Below, piece by piece: positions 17,536 to 25,029 of a DNA stretch of 64,000 bases. The stretch's first letter is position 1. Every line of letters starts with the position of its first letter. The DNA is from CBDCVO01 sp965223085 (GTDB lineage: Bacteria; Pseudomonadota; Gammaproteobacteria; Ga0077536). Under the pieces are notes generated by a model, which worked only from the letters and a program-made list of their open reading frames with translations, was not told the DNA's origin and ran no database searches. The translations under genes were made by a program, and so were the position numbers. The stretch spans positions 2,046,001-2,110,000 of the forward strand of contig OZ244981.1 of NCBI GenBank assembly GCA_965223085.1, written 5' to 3'.

Positions 17536-18228
17536 TCAACGCTTCAAGCGACCACCTGCTAAGGCGATCCGCCTGCCACAACGATATGCAAGCCCTTCGT
17601 CGTGAGTGACAACCACGAGCGTCGTGCCCCGTGCGGCGTTCAGAGAGAACATTAACTCGGCGGTCGCCGCGGCGGTATCTCGATCGAGATTTCCGGTCGG
17701 TTCATCGGCGAGCAAAATTTTCGGCCGAGTGCAGTAGGCACGCGCTAGGGCGACGCGCTGCTGTTCACCGCCGGACAGCGCATGTGGCCGATGGTGGGCG
17801 CGGGCCGCGAGACCGACTGCGGCGAGCGCATCTCGCGCCGTGGTGGTCGCATCTGGAGCGCCGCGCAGTTCGAGCGGCAAAGCCACGTTTTCCAGCGCCG
17901 TGAAGGCCGGCAAGAGATGAAACTGTTGAAAGACAAAACCGATGAGTTGGTTGCGCAGACGCGCGCGCGCATCTTCGTCACAGCGATTCAGGTCGTGGCC
18001 ATCCAATAGCACGCAACCTTGGCTGGGACGCTCCAGTCCCGCTAGCAAGGCCAACAGGGTCGATTTTCCCGAACCAGAAACACCCACAACAGCGACAGAT
18101 TCACCGGCTTCGATGCTGAAACTGATATCATCTAAAACCGTAAGTTTACCGCCAGGGCCTGCATAAGTTTTGCAGAGTTGTTCAGCAACGATGAGTTTAT
18201 TACGCACGCTATCCTTCATTTCATTCAT
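17536..18228 (-). CDS. ybbA: ABC transporter ATP-binding protein (YbbA type)
   Basis: A LolD/MacB-type ATPase of about 230 residues with Walker A GVSGSGKST, Q-loop VFQQFHLLP, signature LSGGEQQR, Walker B LLADEPTGNLD and switch His in VVVTHD. It energises the adjacent FtsX-like permease. The longest start (ATG 18228) overlaps the divergent tesA gene; a GTG at 18207, preceded by AAGGA, gives an N-terminus that matches E. coli YbbA better. The divergent ybbAP/tesA arrangement is the same as in E. coli. Confidence 0.93.
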   Translation of the reverse strand: MNEMKDSVRNKLIVAEQLCKTYAGPGGKLTVLDDISFSIEAGESVAVVGVSGSGKSTLLALLAGLERPSQGCVLLDGHDLNRCDEDARARLRNQLIGFVFQQFHLLPAFTALENVALPLELRGAPDATTTARDALAAVGLAARAHHRPHALSGGEQQRVALARAYCTRPKILLADEPTGNLDRDTAAATAELMFSLNAARGTTLVVVTHDEGLAYRCGRRIALAGGRLKR

Positions 18229-18838
18229 GTTTTTCGTCGTCGCTGCGCGAGCAGCCAGCGATGCGCCGGTAGTGCTGATTCTAGGCGATAGTCTAAGCGC
18301 AGGTTATGGCATTGATCGAGAATCGGCGTGGCCGGTGCTATTACAGCAGCGTTTAGCGACGTTCTCTCACCCTCACCGAGTCGTCAATGCGAGTGTTAGC
18401 GGGGAAACCACCGCCGGGGGACGCCGTCGTCTGCCCGGCCTCTTAGCGCGCCACCAACCCGACATTGTGATCGTTGAGCTCGGCGCGAACGACGGGCTGC
18501 GTGGCACCAGACTCGGCATAATTCGTGCAAATCTCGCCGCATTGGTCGATCTGATCCATCGCGAGGAGGCGCGTGCTGTGGTGACAAAAATGTTACTACC
18601 CCCGAATCTGGGGCCTGCGTATACGGAGGAGTTTAGCGATCTATATGACGACTTAGCCGAGAGCCATGGTGCAGTAGTGACGCCATTTTTGCTCGCCAGT
18701 GTAGCAGGCGTTGCTGGCTTAATGCAGACCGATGGCTTGCATCCTACAGCGGCAGCCCAAGCGCGGATCCTAGACAATGTATGGCCCGCGATAGAAAGCG
18801 TGCTAGCGGCACGGCGTAGCGCGGGTGTGATTGAGTGA
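18191..18838 (+). CDS. tesA: multifunctional acyl-CoA thioesterase / lysophospholipase TesA (arylesterase)
   Basis: An SGNH/GDSL hydrolase of 215 residues. Block I ILGDSLSAGYGID carries the nucleophile Ser, block III has ELGANDGLRG, and block V DGLHPTAAAQ has the Asp/His pair. A signal peptide (MSLLRTLSFISFMFFVVAARA) places it in the periplasm. I chose ATG 18191 because it gives a clean signal peptide; ATG 18170 would add seven residues. The first 38 bases overlap the longest version of the divergent ybbA gene. The TGA stop overlaps the GTG start of the Nudix gene. Confidence 0.92.
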   Translation: MSLLRTLSFISFMFFVVAARAASDAPVVLILGDSLSAGYGIDRESAWPVLLQQRLATFSHPHRVVNASVSGETTAGGRRRLPGLLARHQPDIVIVELGANDGLRGTRLGIIRANLAALVDLIHREEARAVVTKMLLPPNLGPAYTEEFSDLYDDLAESHGAVVTPFLLASVAGVAGLMQTDGLHPTAAAQARILDNVWPAIESVLAARRSAGVIE

Positions 18839-19410
18839 ACTACTGCAGCCAGTGCGGTGCAAATACGATCCAATGGACGGTGCCGGCCGATGATAATCGG
18901 CACCGACACGTGTGTAGTAGTTGTCACGAGATCTATTATCAAAACCCGAAGATCGTCGTCGGCTGTATTCCTGAATGGGGGGAGCAGGTATTGCTCTGTA
19001 AGCGCGCTATTCAACCCCGTCTGGGTTATTGGACTTTGCCTGCGGGTTTCATGGAAAACGATGAAACCACGCTCGAGGCGGCAGAACGTGAGACCTGGGA
19101 AGAGGCAACCGCGAAGGTTCAGATTAGTGGGCTCTATGCCGTTATGAATATTGCCCATACCAATCAGGTCTACATGATGTTTCGCGCCCAATTGATCGGG
19201 GGCTCGTTTGCCCCTGGTAGCGAAAGTTTGGAATGCGCTTTGTATGAAGAGCACGAGATGCCGTGGTCAGAGCTCGCGTTTCCGACCATAACTCACACGC
19301 TGCGTTTGTTCTACGAAGATCGCAAACAGGGCCAATTTGACGTTCACCTCGGTGATATCGTTCGCAGTGGTCGTAGCGCCGAGTTTGTTCACCGACTAAA
19401 ACACTTATGA
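18835..19410 (+). CDS. Nudix hydrolase with N-terminal zinc ribbon
   Basis: A 191-residue protein. The N-terminal zinc ribbon has two Cys pairs (YCSQCG and HVCSSCHE), followed by a Nudix box GFMENDETTLEAAE then RETWEEA, matching G-x5-E-x7-RE-x-x-EE. Members of this zinc-ribbon Nudix group hydrolyse NADH, ADP-ribose or FAD; the substrate here is not determinable. GTG start overlapping the tesA stop by four bases implies coupling. The sat gene begins 16 bp later. Confidence 0.9.
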   Translation: MNYCSQCGANTIQWTVPADDNRHRHVCSSCHEIYYQNPKIVVGCIPEWGEQVLLCKRAIQPRLGYWTLPAGFMENDETTLEAAERETWEEATAKVQISGLYAVMNIAHTNQVYMMFRAQLIGGSFAPGSESLECALYEEHEMPWSELAFPTITHTLRLFYEDRKQGQFDVHLGDIVRSGRSAEFVHRLKHL

Positions 19411-19426
19411 AGCAGGAGAATTGCCC

Positions 19427-20614
19427 ATGATCAAGCCGCACGGCGCCGATCACCTTAGCCCGCGCATTGTCGCTGATTTCGCGCAACGCGACACCTTACT
19501 AGCAGAGGCTGGTAACTATAAGCAGATTGTTGTTTCCTCTGCTGCGGCCGCCAATGCGGTGATGTTAGGGGCCGGTTACTTTACGCCGCTAACGGGCTAT
19601 CACGATAAGACCGATGCGATTGCGATCGCCGATGGCATGCGAACTGCGAGCGGCTTATTTTGGCCGGTACCGTGTTTGAATCTCGTCGCCGACGCGGGCG
19701 ACATCAAAGTTGGCGATCGCATTGCCTTGCGTGACCCCAACTGTGCGGGTGAGCCGCTCCTTGCCGTACAGACAATTACTAACGTTGAAACCTTAAGCGC
19801 AGCAGAAATCGATCATTTAGCGGATAAGACTTTTCGAACTTTGGACGATGGCCACCCTGGCGTCGCAACTTTTAAAGCGCAAGGTAACGTACTCTTATCT
19901 GGACCGGTAGAAGTATTGAATTACAGCTATTTCGAACAGGATTTCACCGAGACATTTCGCACCGCCATGTCGATCCGCGATGAGATCGCTACCCGCGGCT
20001 GGAATAAAGTGGTCGCTTTTCAAACGCGTAATCCCATGCATCGCGCGCATGAGGAATTATGCAAAATGGCACAGGAGGCCGTGGCGGCGGATGGCGTGTT
20101 AGTGCATATGCTGCTCGGCAAGCTTAAACCTGGTGATATTCCCGCAGATGTTCGTGATGCGGCGATCAGAAAAATGGTCGAAGTTTATTTTCCTGAAAAT
20201 AGCGTAATGGTAACGGGTTACGGATTCGACATGCTCTATGCGGGGCCGCGGGAAGCGGTGCTCCATGCGGTATTCCGGCAAAATTGTGGTTGTTCACATT
20301 TGATCGTAGGCCGCGATCATGCGGGCGTTGGCAGCTATTACGGTCCTTTCGATGCCCAAACTATATTTAAGGATGAAGTGCCGGCAGATGCCCTAGATAT
20401 TGAAATCTTCGCCGCGGACCATACCGCGTTCTCGAAAAAACTCGGGCGTGTAGTCATGATGCGTGACGTGCCCGATCACAAACCAGAAGATTTTGTCATG
20501 CTCTCTGGGACGAAAGTACGGGAAATGCTGTCGGCGGGCCAAGATTTGCCGGAGGAGTTCGCGCGGCCCGAAGTCGCGAAAATATTGATGACACATTATC
20601 AGCAATCATCATAG
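19427..20614 (+). CDS. sat: sulfate adenylyltransferase (ATP sulfurylase, Sat type)
   Basis: A 395-residue single-chain ATP sulfurylase, which forms adenosine phosphosulfate from ATP and sulfate, or runs in reverse in sulfur oxidisers. Catalytic signatures are FQTRNPMHRAHEELC near residue 195 (QxRNPxHxxH) and the GRDHAGVGSYYGPFDAQ block near residue 290. This is the homomeric Sat form and not the CysDN form common in enteric bacteria. Start ATG 19427 has CAGGAGA seven bases upstream; an in-frame TTG at 19421 lies inside that site. No aprAB or other sulfur genes are in view, so direction cannot be inferred. Confidence 0.94.
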   Translation: MIKPHGADHLSPRIVADFAQRDTLLAEAGNYKQIVVSSAAAANAVMLGAGYFTPLTGYHDKTDAIAIADGMRTASGLFWPVPCLNLVADAGDIKVGDRIALRDPNCAGEPLLAVQTITNVETLSAAEIDHLADKTFRTLDDGHPGVATFKAQGNVLLSGPVEVLNYSYFEQDFTETFRTAMSIRDEIATRGWNKVVAFQTRNPMHRAHEELCKMAQEAVAADGVLVHMLLGKLKPGDIPADVRDAAIRKMVEVYFPENSVMVTGYGFDMLYAGPREAVLHAVFRQNCGCSHLIVGRDHAGVGSYYGPFDAQTIFKDEVPADALDIEIFAADHTAFSKKLGRVVMMRDVPDHKPEDFVMLSGTKVREMLSAGQDLPEEFARPEVAKILMTHYQQSS

Positions 20615-20623
20615 GCTCAGACG

Positions 20624-20968
20624 ATGACTGAAAAGACGCTGTTCTCACAAATTATCGATCGCGACATTCCAGCCGATATCGTCTACGAAGACGAGCTATG
20701 CATTGCATTTCGAGATATTAATCCGCAGGCACCTTTGCATGTTTTGGTGATCCCCCGCAAACCGATCGAGATGGTCTCGCAAGCGCAGGCTGAAGACGAG
20801 CCGATGCTCGGCCATCTTCTGACTGTAGCGACTCAGATTGCGGCGCAGGAAGGCTATGCTGAGGCGTGCCGTTTAGTGATAAATAACGGCGCCGCGGTGG
20901 GACAGACCGTTTTTCATTTGCACGTTCATGTATTAGCAGGGCGCGCGTTTAGCTGGCCGCCGGGGTGA
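20624..20968 (+). CDS. hinT: HIT family purine nucleoside phosphoramidase (HinT-like)
   Basis: A 114-residue histidine-triad protein. The triad reads HLHVHVL near residue 98, with the typical opening TLFSQIIDRDIPADIVYED and NPQAPLHVLVIP. HinT proteins hydrolyse AMP-lysine and other phosphoramidates and remove adenylate from aminoacyl-AMP. It is nine bases downstream of sat and convergent with rho. Confidence 0.92.
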   Translation: MTEKTLFSQIIDRDIPADIVYEDELCIAFRDINPQAPLHVLVIPRKPIEMVSQAQAEDEPMLGHLLTVATQIAAQEGYAEACRLVINNGAAVGQTVFHLHVHVLAGRAFSWPPG

Positions 20969-21004
20969 TCGAGAAAACGTAGCCACTGCAATCGTGTAGT
21001 CGAA

Positions 21005-22261
21005 TCAACGCTTCATGGCGTCGAAGAAGTCAGCGTTATTTTTCGTCGCTTTGAGGCGTTCGAGTAAAAACTCCATCGCGGCGATTTCTTCCATTGGATG
21101 TAAGAGCTTGCGCAGGATCCAAATTTTCTGCAGTTCATCGGGGTGCGTCAGCAACTCTTCGCGACGTGTTCCCGAGCGGTTGATGTTGACCGCGGGGAAG
21201 ATTCTTTTCTCCGCGATCTTCCGGTCGAGATGAATTTCCATATTACCCGTGCCTTTGAACTCTTCATAGATAACGTCGTCCATTCTTGACCCGGTATCGA
21301 TCAAGGCCGTGGCGATGATCGTCAAGCTGCCGCCTTCTTCGACGTTACGGGCTGCGCCAAAGAAGCGTTTCGGACGTTGCAGTGCGTTCGCGTCGACACC
21401 ACCCGTTAGTACCTTGCCCGACGACGGCACCACGGTGTTATAGGCGCGCGCAAGGCGGGTAATGGAATCGAGCAAAATCACCACATCTTGTTTATGTTCA
21501 ACTAAGCGCTTGGCTTTTTCGATCACCATCTCGGCCACTTGCACATGGCGACTCGCGGGTTCGTCAAAGGTGCTAGAGATGACTTCACCGCGAACCGAAC
21601 GTTGCATCTCGGTGACTTCCTCCGGGCGTTCATCGATCAGCAAAACAATTAAGTAACAGTCCGGATGGTTGACTTCGATCGAATGCGCAATGCTTTGCAG
21701 CATCATGGTTTTGCCAGCTTTGGGTGGTGAAATCACCAAACCACGCTGCCCTTTTCCAATTGGCGCTGCGAGATCAATAACGCGGGGCGTTAAATCCTCC
21801 GTGCTGCCATTGCCGAGCTCCAGCGTGAGGCGTTCTTGAGCGAACAGCGGGGTTAGGTTTTCGAATAGAACTTTGTTTTTGGCATTCTCGGGCGGTTCGA
21901 AGTTAATCTCACCGACCTTGAGGAGCGCAAAGTAACGCTCGCCATCTTTTGGTGGCCTGATTTTGCCGGCGATCGTGTCGCCGGTGCGGAGATTAAAACG
22001 TCGAATTTGACTCGGTGAGACATAAATATCATCGGGGCCCGCGAGATACGAGCTGTCTGCCGAGCGCAGGAAGCCAAAACCGTCTTGCAGTATCTCGAGA
22101 ACACCGTCGCCGGAAATGTCTTCACCCTTCTTGGCATGAGCCTTGAGGATCCCGAAAATAACGTCTTGCTTACGGGAGCGAGCGACGCCATCGAGTCCCA
22201 TTTCATCGGCGATGTCGACGAGTTCAGAGGCAGGTTTTTGTTTGAGTTCAGTGAGGTTCAT
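21005..22261 (-). CDS. rho: transcription termination factor Rho
   Basis: A 418-residue hexameric RNA helicase (E. coli 419). The N-terminal Rho-N helix bundle is followed by the cold-shock-like RNA-binding domain (GDGVLEILQDGFGFLRS, YVSPSQIRRFNLRTGD) and the ATPase with Walker A SPPKAGKTM, VLLIDERPEEVTEM, and Walker B VVILLDSITRLARAYN. The Q-loop and R-loop regions are intact. It terminates untranslated or Rho-dependent transcripts. trxA lies upstream in the same direction, the E. coli order, separated by a long leader region. Confidence 0.98.
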   Translation of the reverse strand: MNLTELKQKPASELVDIADEMGLDGVARSRKQDVIFGILKAHAKKGEDISGDGVLEILQDGFGFLRSADSSYLAGPDDIYVSPSQIRRFNLRTGDTIAGKIRPPKDGERYFALLKVGEINFEPPENAKNKVLFENLTPLFAQERLTLELGNGSTEDLTPRVIDLAAPIGKGQRGLVISPPKAGKTMMLQSIAHSIEVNHPDCYLIVLLIDERPEEVTEMQRSVRGEVISSTFDEPASRHVQVAEMVIEKAKRLVEHKQDVVILLDSITRLARAYNTVVPSSGKVLTGGVDANALQRPKRFFGAARNVEEGGSLTIIATALIDTGSRMDDVIYEEFKGTGNMEIHLDRKIAEKRIFPAVNINRSGTRREELLTHPDELQKIWILRKLLHPMEEIAAMEFLLERLKATKNNADFFDAMKR

Positions 22262-22783
22262 TGGTGATTAAACCATCCCTTGATGACTGACACGCGAATG
22301 CGGGCCGTGCGAACTAGTTAGGAAAGAGCAAAGTTGGAAGAAGGAAAAAGGCCTTGAGTTAGGCTTTATCGGCTGCTTTTGTGAAAACATAACACGCAGT
22401 GAACGCGTCGTCTATAATTCATGCAGAAATTATCGTCTCCCACGAATCGAAAATACTGCCAGCGGCACCCCAGGACTGAATATTGTGCCGTCGGTAGCTA
22501 GGCGCCGCGTGAGTTAAGCGCGGGGGCGTATCAGCATGAGAACTGCGGATGCTGACGCCGGGCGGGTTCGTATGGGCGCTGGGCTCGAGCATCATCGGCT
22601 AAACTCGGTTCTAGCGGCGCTCTGCCGGTGCCGGGGCGAAAACCGTGTGGGACCTGCGAGCGTGCCATATTCGGGCGGCGCGCTGCCACGCTAATTTCGT
22701 TGCGATATCTACCGCATTGCGGTGGTTCTTATCCACCTGGGCACCAGTGTGCGGCAAGCAAGCAGAAATAGCGACTGTTTTCT
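22262..22783 (-). other. long rho leader / trxA-rho intergenic region
   Basis: A 522-bp stretch without a convincing gene. In E. coli the equivalent region is a long untranslated rho leader used in Rho autoregulation. Here I find no convincing leader peptide. The rho start has only AAGGGATGG about 14 bases upstream. Just downstream of trxA (about 22718-22740) there is a GGTGG/CCACC stem and an overlapping ACCGC/GCGGT pair, neither followed by a T tract. No tRNA or repeat copy was recognised. Confidence 0.5.
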
Positions 22784-23113
22784 TTAGATATTCCCGTCTA
22801 TGAAGGCGGTTAGTTGTGATTTTGTTAGGGCGCCAACATGGGTAGCGACGACGTTGCCGTCTTTGAACAACATCAAAGTCGGCACCCCTCGAATTCCGTA
22901 TTTCATCGAGGTTGCTTGATTATCGTCCACGTCTAATTTCGCGACCGTGAGTTTTTGCTCATACTCACCGGAAACCTCGTCTAGAATAGGGGCGATCATG
23001 CGACAGGGGCCGCACCATTCGGCCCAGTAGTCGACCAGCACAGGCTTGTCAGATTGCAGTACCTCATTCTCAAAGGAATCGTCCGTAACGTAGACTATGT
23101 TTTCAGCGCTCAT
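22784..23113 (-). CDS. trxA: thioredoxin 1
   Basis: A 109-residue thioredoxin, the same length as E. coli TrxA, with the redox centre WCGPC (Cys34 and Cys37), DVDDNQATSMKYGIRGVPTL containing the cis-Pro, and the usual FKDGNVVATHVGA strand. It reduces disulfides of ribonucleotide reductase, PAPS reductase and methionine sulfoxide reductase. Start ATG 23113 gives MSAENIVYVTDDSF; an extension to 23137 is not conserved. It lies upstream of rho. Confidence 0.97.
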   Translation of the reverse strand: MSAENIVYVTDDSFENEVLQSDKPVLVDYWAEWCGPCRMIAPILDEVSGEYEQKLTVAKLDVDDNQATSMKYGIRGVPTLMLFKDGNVVATHVGALTKSQLTAFIDGNI

Positions 23114-23315
23114 CAATCTTGTCGCACTCCAGTGCATGCTAGAGCGATCGATTGTCGGATGAATTTGCTGCGAAATGCAAGTCTGTGCCGTGCACGATAG
23201 CGTGCTTTGTTCGCCACCGGGTCCTGTTCACTGCGAGCACACACCGCAACGTGGACCACGGCGATTTGCGCGCGGACGGGGCTATGTGTATTTGTGGTTA
23301 CGGAGACAGATTTAT

Positions 23316-23450
23316 ATGAATATTCAATTGTTTGCACGTATATGCATCGTGTTCACCGTGGTTTTCTTAAGCGGGCTTTGCGGTGTCGGATGCGGCCAAA
23401 AGGGTGATTTATTCTTGCCCGATGAAGCGGCTACCAGCGTCTCGCGCTGA
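23316..23450 (+). CDS. lptM: LPS-assembly lipoprotein LptM (YifL-like)
   Basis: A 44-residue lipoprotein: a short basic N-terminus, a hydrophobic core (residues 9-22), and Cys26 in GVGCGQKGDLFLP. The CGQKGxLxLP motif is the family signature. LptM helps mature the LptD/LptE LPS translocon in the outer membrane. GGAGA nine bases before ATG 23316 supports this start. It sits 23 bp upstream of lysA, a standard pairing. Confidence 0.9.
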   Translation: MNIQLFARICIVFTVVFLSGLCGVGCGQKGDLFLPDEAATSVSR

Positions 23451-23473
23451 GCGTTAAGTAGGACGTTCAAACA

Positions 23474-24724
23474 ATGGGTTTTGCCTACCGAGATAAGGTC
23501 CTCTACGTTGAAGACGTGGCGTTAGAAAATATCGCCACCAGCGTTGGTACGCCCAGTTATGTCTACTCGCAAGCCTTGTTGAAAGCGAACTGGCAGGCTT
23601 ATGTCGAGGGGTTCGGGGCGCGCCGACACCGGATCTGTTATGCGCTGAAAGCAAACGCTACGCTCGCGATCGTGGATTTATTGCGGCGCGAGGGCGCCAG
23701 CTTCGATATCGTTTCCGGTGGCGAATTAGCGCGTGTACTCGCGACGGGCGCCGCGCCCGCCAACGTGGTTTTCTCTGGTGTGGGCAAACTCGATCACGAG
23801 ATCGAACAAGCCCTAGCGGTGGGCGTAGGATGCATTAATTGCGAATCGCGCGCGGAACTCGATCGAATCGCAGTACTCGCCCAGCAATGCGGGCGACCCG
23901 CGGCGGTCGCACTGCGTGTCAATCCGGACGTTGATGCGGGCACGCATCCGTATATATCGACTGGTTTGCGGGAGAATAAATTTGGGGTAGAAATGAGCAC
24001 TGCACAAGAGCTTTATCGCCTTGCGCAGCGCTCCCCGTGGCTAAATCCGATCGGTATCGCGTGCCACATCGGCTCGCAAATGACTTCTCTTGCGCCCTTG
24101 GAGGAGGCACTCGGCAAAGTGGTTGGTCTCGCGAAGGTTTTGCGGGACGTAGGCTGTCCGATTCAACACATCGATGTCGGTGGCGGCTTGGGGATTTGTT
24201 ATCGGGATGAAACACCGCCGACAATTGCGGAGTACACGCGCGCAATTTGTACCGCGGTTCCGGAAGAATTTGAAATCGTTTGTGAGCCAGGGCGCTCCAT
24301 CGTGGGGCCAGCGGGGATCCTCCTCGCACGCGTGGTGTTGGTTAAACAGACCACGACGAAGCGTTTCGCGGTCTGTGATGCGGCAATGTCAGAGCTCTTG
24401 CGGCCCGCGCTTTACGACGCCTGGCACGACGTGCACCCCTTGCGCGAGCAAGCCCAAGCGAGCCAGCAGCCGCTGGACATTGTTGGTCCGGTATGCGAGT
24501 CGGCCGATTTTCTGGCTACCTCGCGCCCACTTGATCTCCGCGCCGGGGATATCATAGCGATCGCGGATGCCGGCGCTTACGGTATGGTAATGGCTTCGAA
24601 TTACAACGCCCGGCCGCGGCCTGCCGAAGTGATGGTGGCCGCCGCGGATTTCACGCTTATCCGCCAGCGCGAAACGGTGGCGGATTTATACCGACTCGAA
24701 ACGTGCTTACCTGTTGTGCATTAA
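23474..24724 (+). CDS. lysA: diaminopimelate decarboxylase
   Basis: PLP-dependent enzyme that makes L-lysine from meso-diaminopimelate. The 416-residue protein has the Schiff-base Lys in YALKANATLAIVDLL near residue 57, GVGKLDHEIEQAL, HIGSQM, the PLP-phosphate loop DVGGGLGICY near residue 235, and CEPGRSIVG near residue 274. The catalytic Cys and dimer-contact Glu are in GPVCESADF near residue 339. Co-directional with lptM; no dapF follows, and the next 300 bp carry glnA control sites. Confidence 0.96.
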   Translation: MGFAYRDKVLYVEDVALENIATSVGTPSYVYSQALLKANWQAYVEGFGARRHRICYALKANATLAIVDLLRREGASFDIVSGGELARVLATGAAPANVVFSGVGKLDHEIEQALAVGVGCINCESRAELDRIAVLAQQCGRPAAVALRVNPDVDAGTHPYISTGLRENKFGVEMSTAQELYRLAQRSPWLNPIGIACHIGSQMTSLAPLEEALGKVVGLAKVLRDVGCPIQHIDVGGGLGICYRDETPPTIAEYTRAICTAVPEEFEIVCEPGRSIVGPAGILLARVVLVKQTTTKRFAVCDAAMSELLRPALYDAWHDVHPLREQAQASQQPLDIVGPVCESADFLATSRPLDLRAGDIIAIADAGAYGMVMASNYNARPRPAEVMVAAADFTLIRQRETVADLYRLETCLPVVH

Positions 24725-24771
24725 GGCGCTAGAATGGTGCGTCAGCATGCGATTGGCACCGTTTTGGGGCA
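24725..24771 (+). promoter_or_regulatory. pair of NtrC binding sites upstream of glnA
   Basis: Two imperfect palindromes directly after the lysA stop. Site 1 at 24725-24741 (GGCGCTAGAATGGTGCG) matches the E. coli glnA NtrC site at 13 of 17 positions. Site 2 at 24755-24771 (GGCACCGTTTTGGGGCA) keeps both half-sites (GCACC, TGGxGC). Their centres are 30 bp apart, close to three helical turns, as in the E. coli glnA enhancer. They lie about 145 and 175 bp upstream of the predicted sigma-54 start. Confidence 0.7.
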
Positions 24772-24880
24772 TCGGGATGTGCGGCAAAACGGATCTGCTG
24801 AATGCGGGTGAACCGAACACATCGGGGGGTTGGGGGGGCGCGTGTCTCGTATTGGCGCCGTTTCCTCGTGCATTCCGAAA

Positions 24881-24897
24881 CTGGCACGTGAAATGCA
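24881..24897 (+). promoter_or_regulatory. sigma-54 promoter of glnA
   Basis: CTGGCACGTGAAATGCA has the -24 GG and -12 GC exactly ten bases apart and matches TGGCACG-N4-TTGCW with one mismatch. The predicted transcription start is near 24908, giving a leader of about 120 bases before glnA. With the upstream NtrC pair this forms a complete nitrogen-regulated promoter. Confidence 0.8.
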
Positions 24898-24933
24898 TAG
24901 AGCAGAAGAAGATACGTTGGCTTATGCAGCCTG

Positions 24934-24969
24934 CACGCAGTGAGCGCCTCGTGCAATATCCGGGCTAGT
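24934..24969 (+). repeat. intergenic repeat arm (copy 3) in the glnA leader
   Basis: A single arm (CACGCAGTGAGCGCCTCGTG followed by CAATATCCGGGCTAG) of the repeat family, with no convincing inverted partner nearby. It lies between the predicted sigma-54 start and the glnA ribosome-binding site, so it would be transcribed as part of the leader. Confidence 0.7.
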
Positions 24970-25029
24970 GCACATGTGCCCGCTACTATCAACTAAAACT
25001 GTTTCTTTGGACCGGAGGCCGTAAGTCTT

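Noticed and set aside
22421..22520. A further copy of the inverted repeat (GAATATTGTGCC)
   Set aside because: Only a few bases match the core and the flanking arm is absent.
22262..22783. RhoL-like leader peptide or riboswitch
   Set aside because: I found no convincing short frame with a ribosome-binding site and no recognised riboswitch core.
23175..23315. N-terminal extension of the LptM frame
   Set aside because: The extension lacks a ribosome-binding site and would bury the signal peptide; the 44-residue form from 23316 matches the family.
24754..24772. A second sigma-54 promoter at TTGGCACCGTTTTGGGGC
   Set aside because: The -12 dinucleotide at the correct spacing is GG and not GC; the segment fits better as NtrC site 2.
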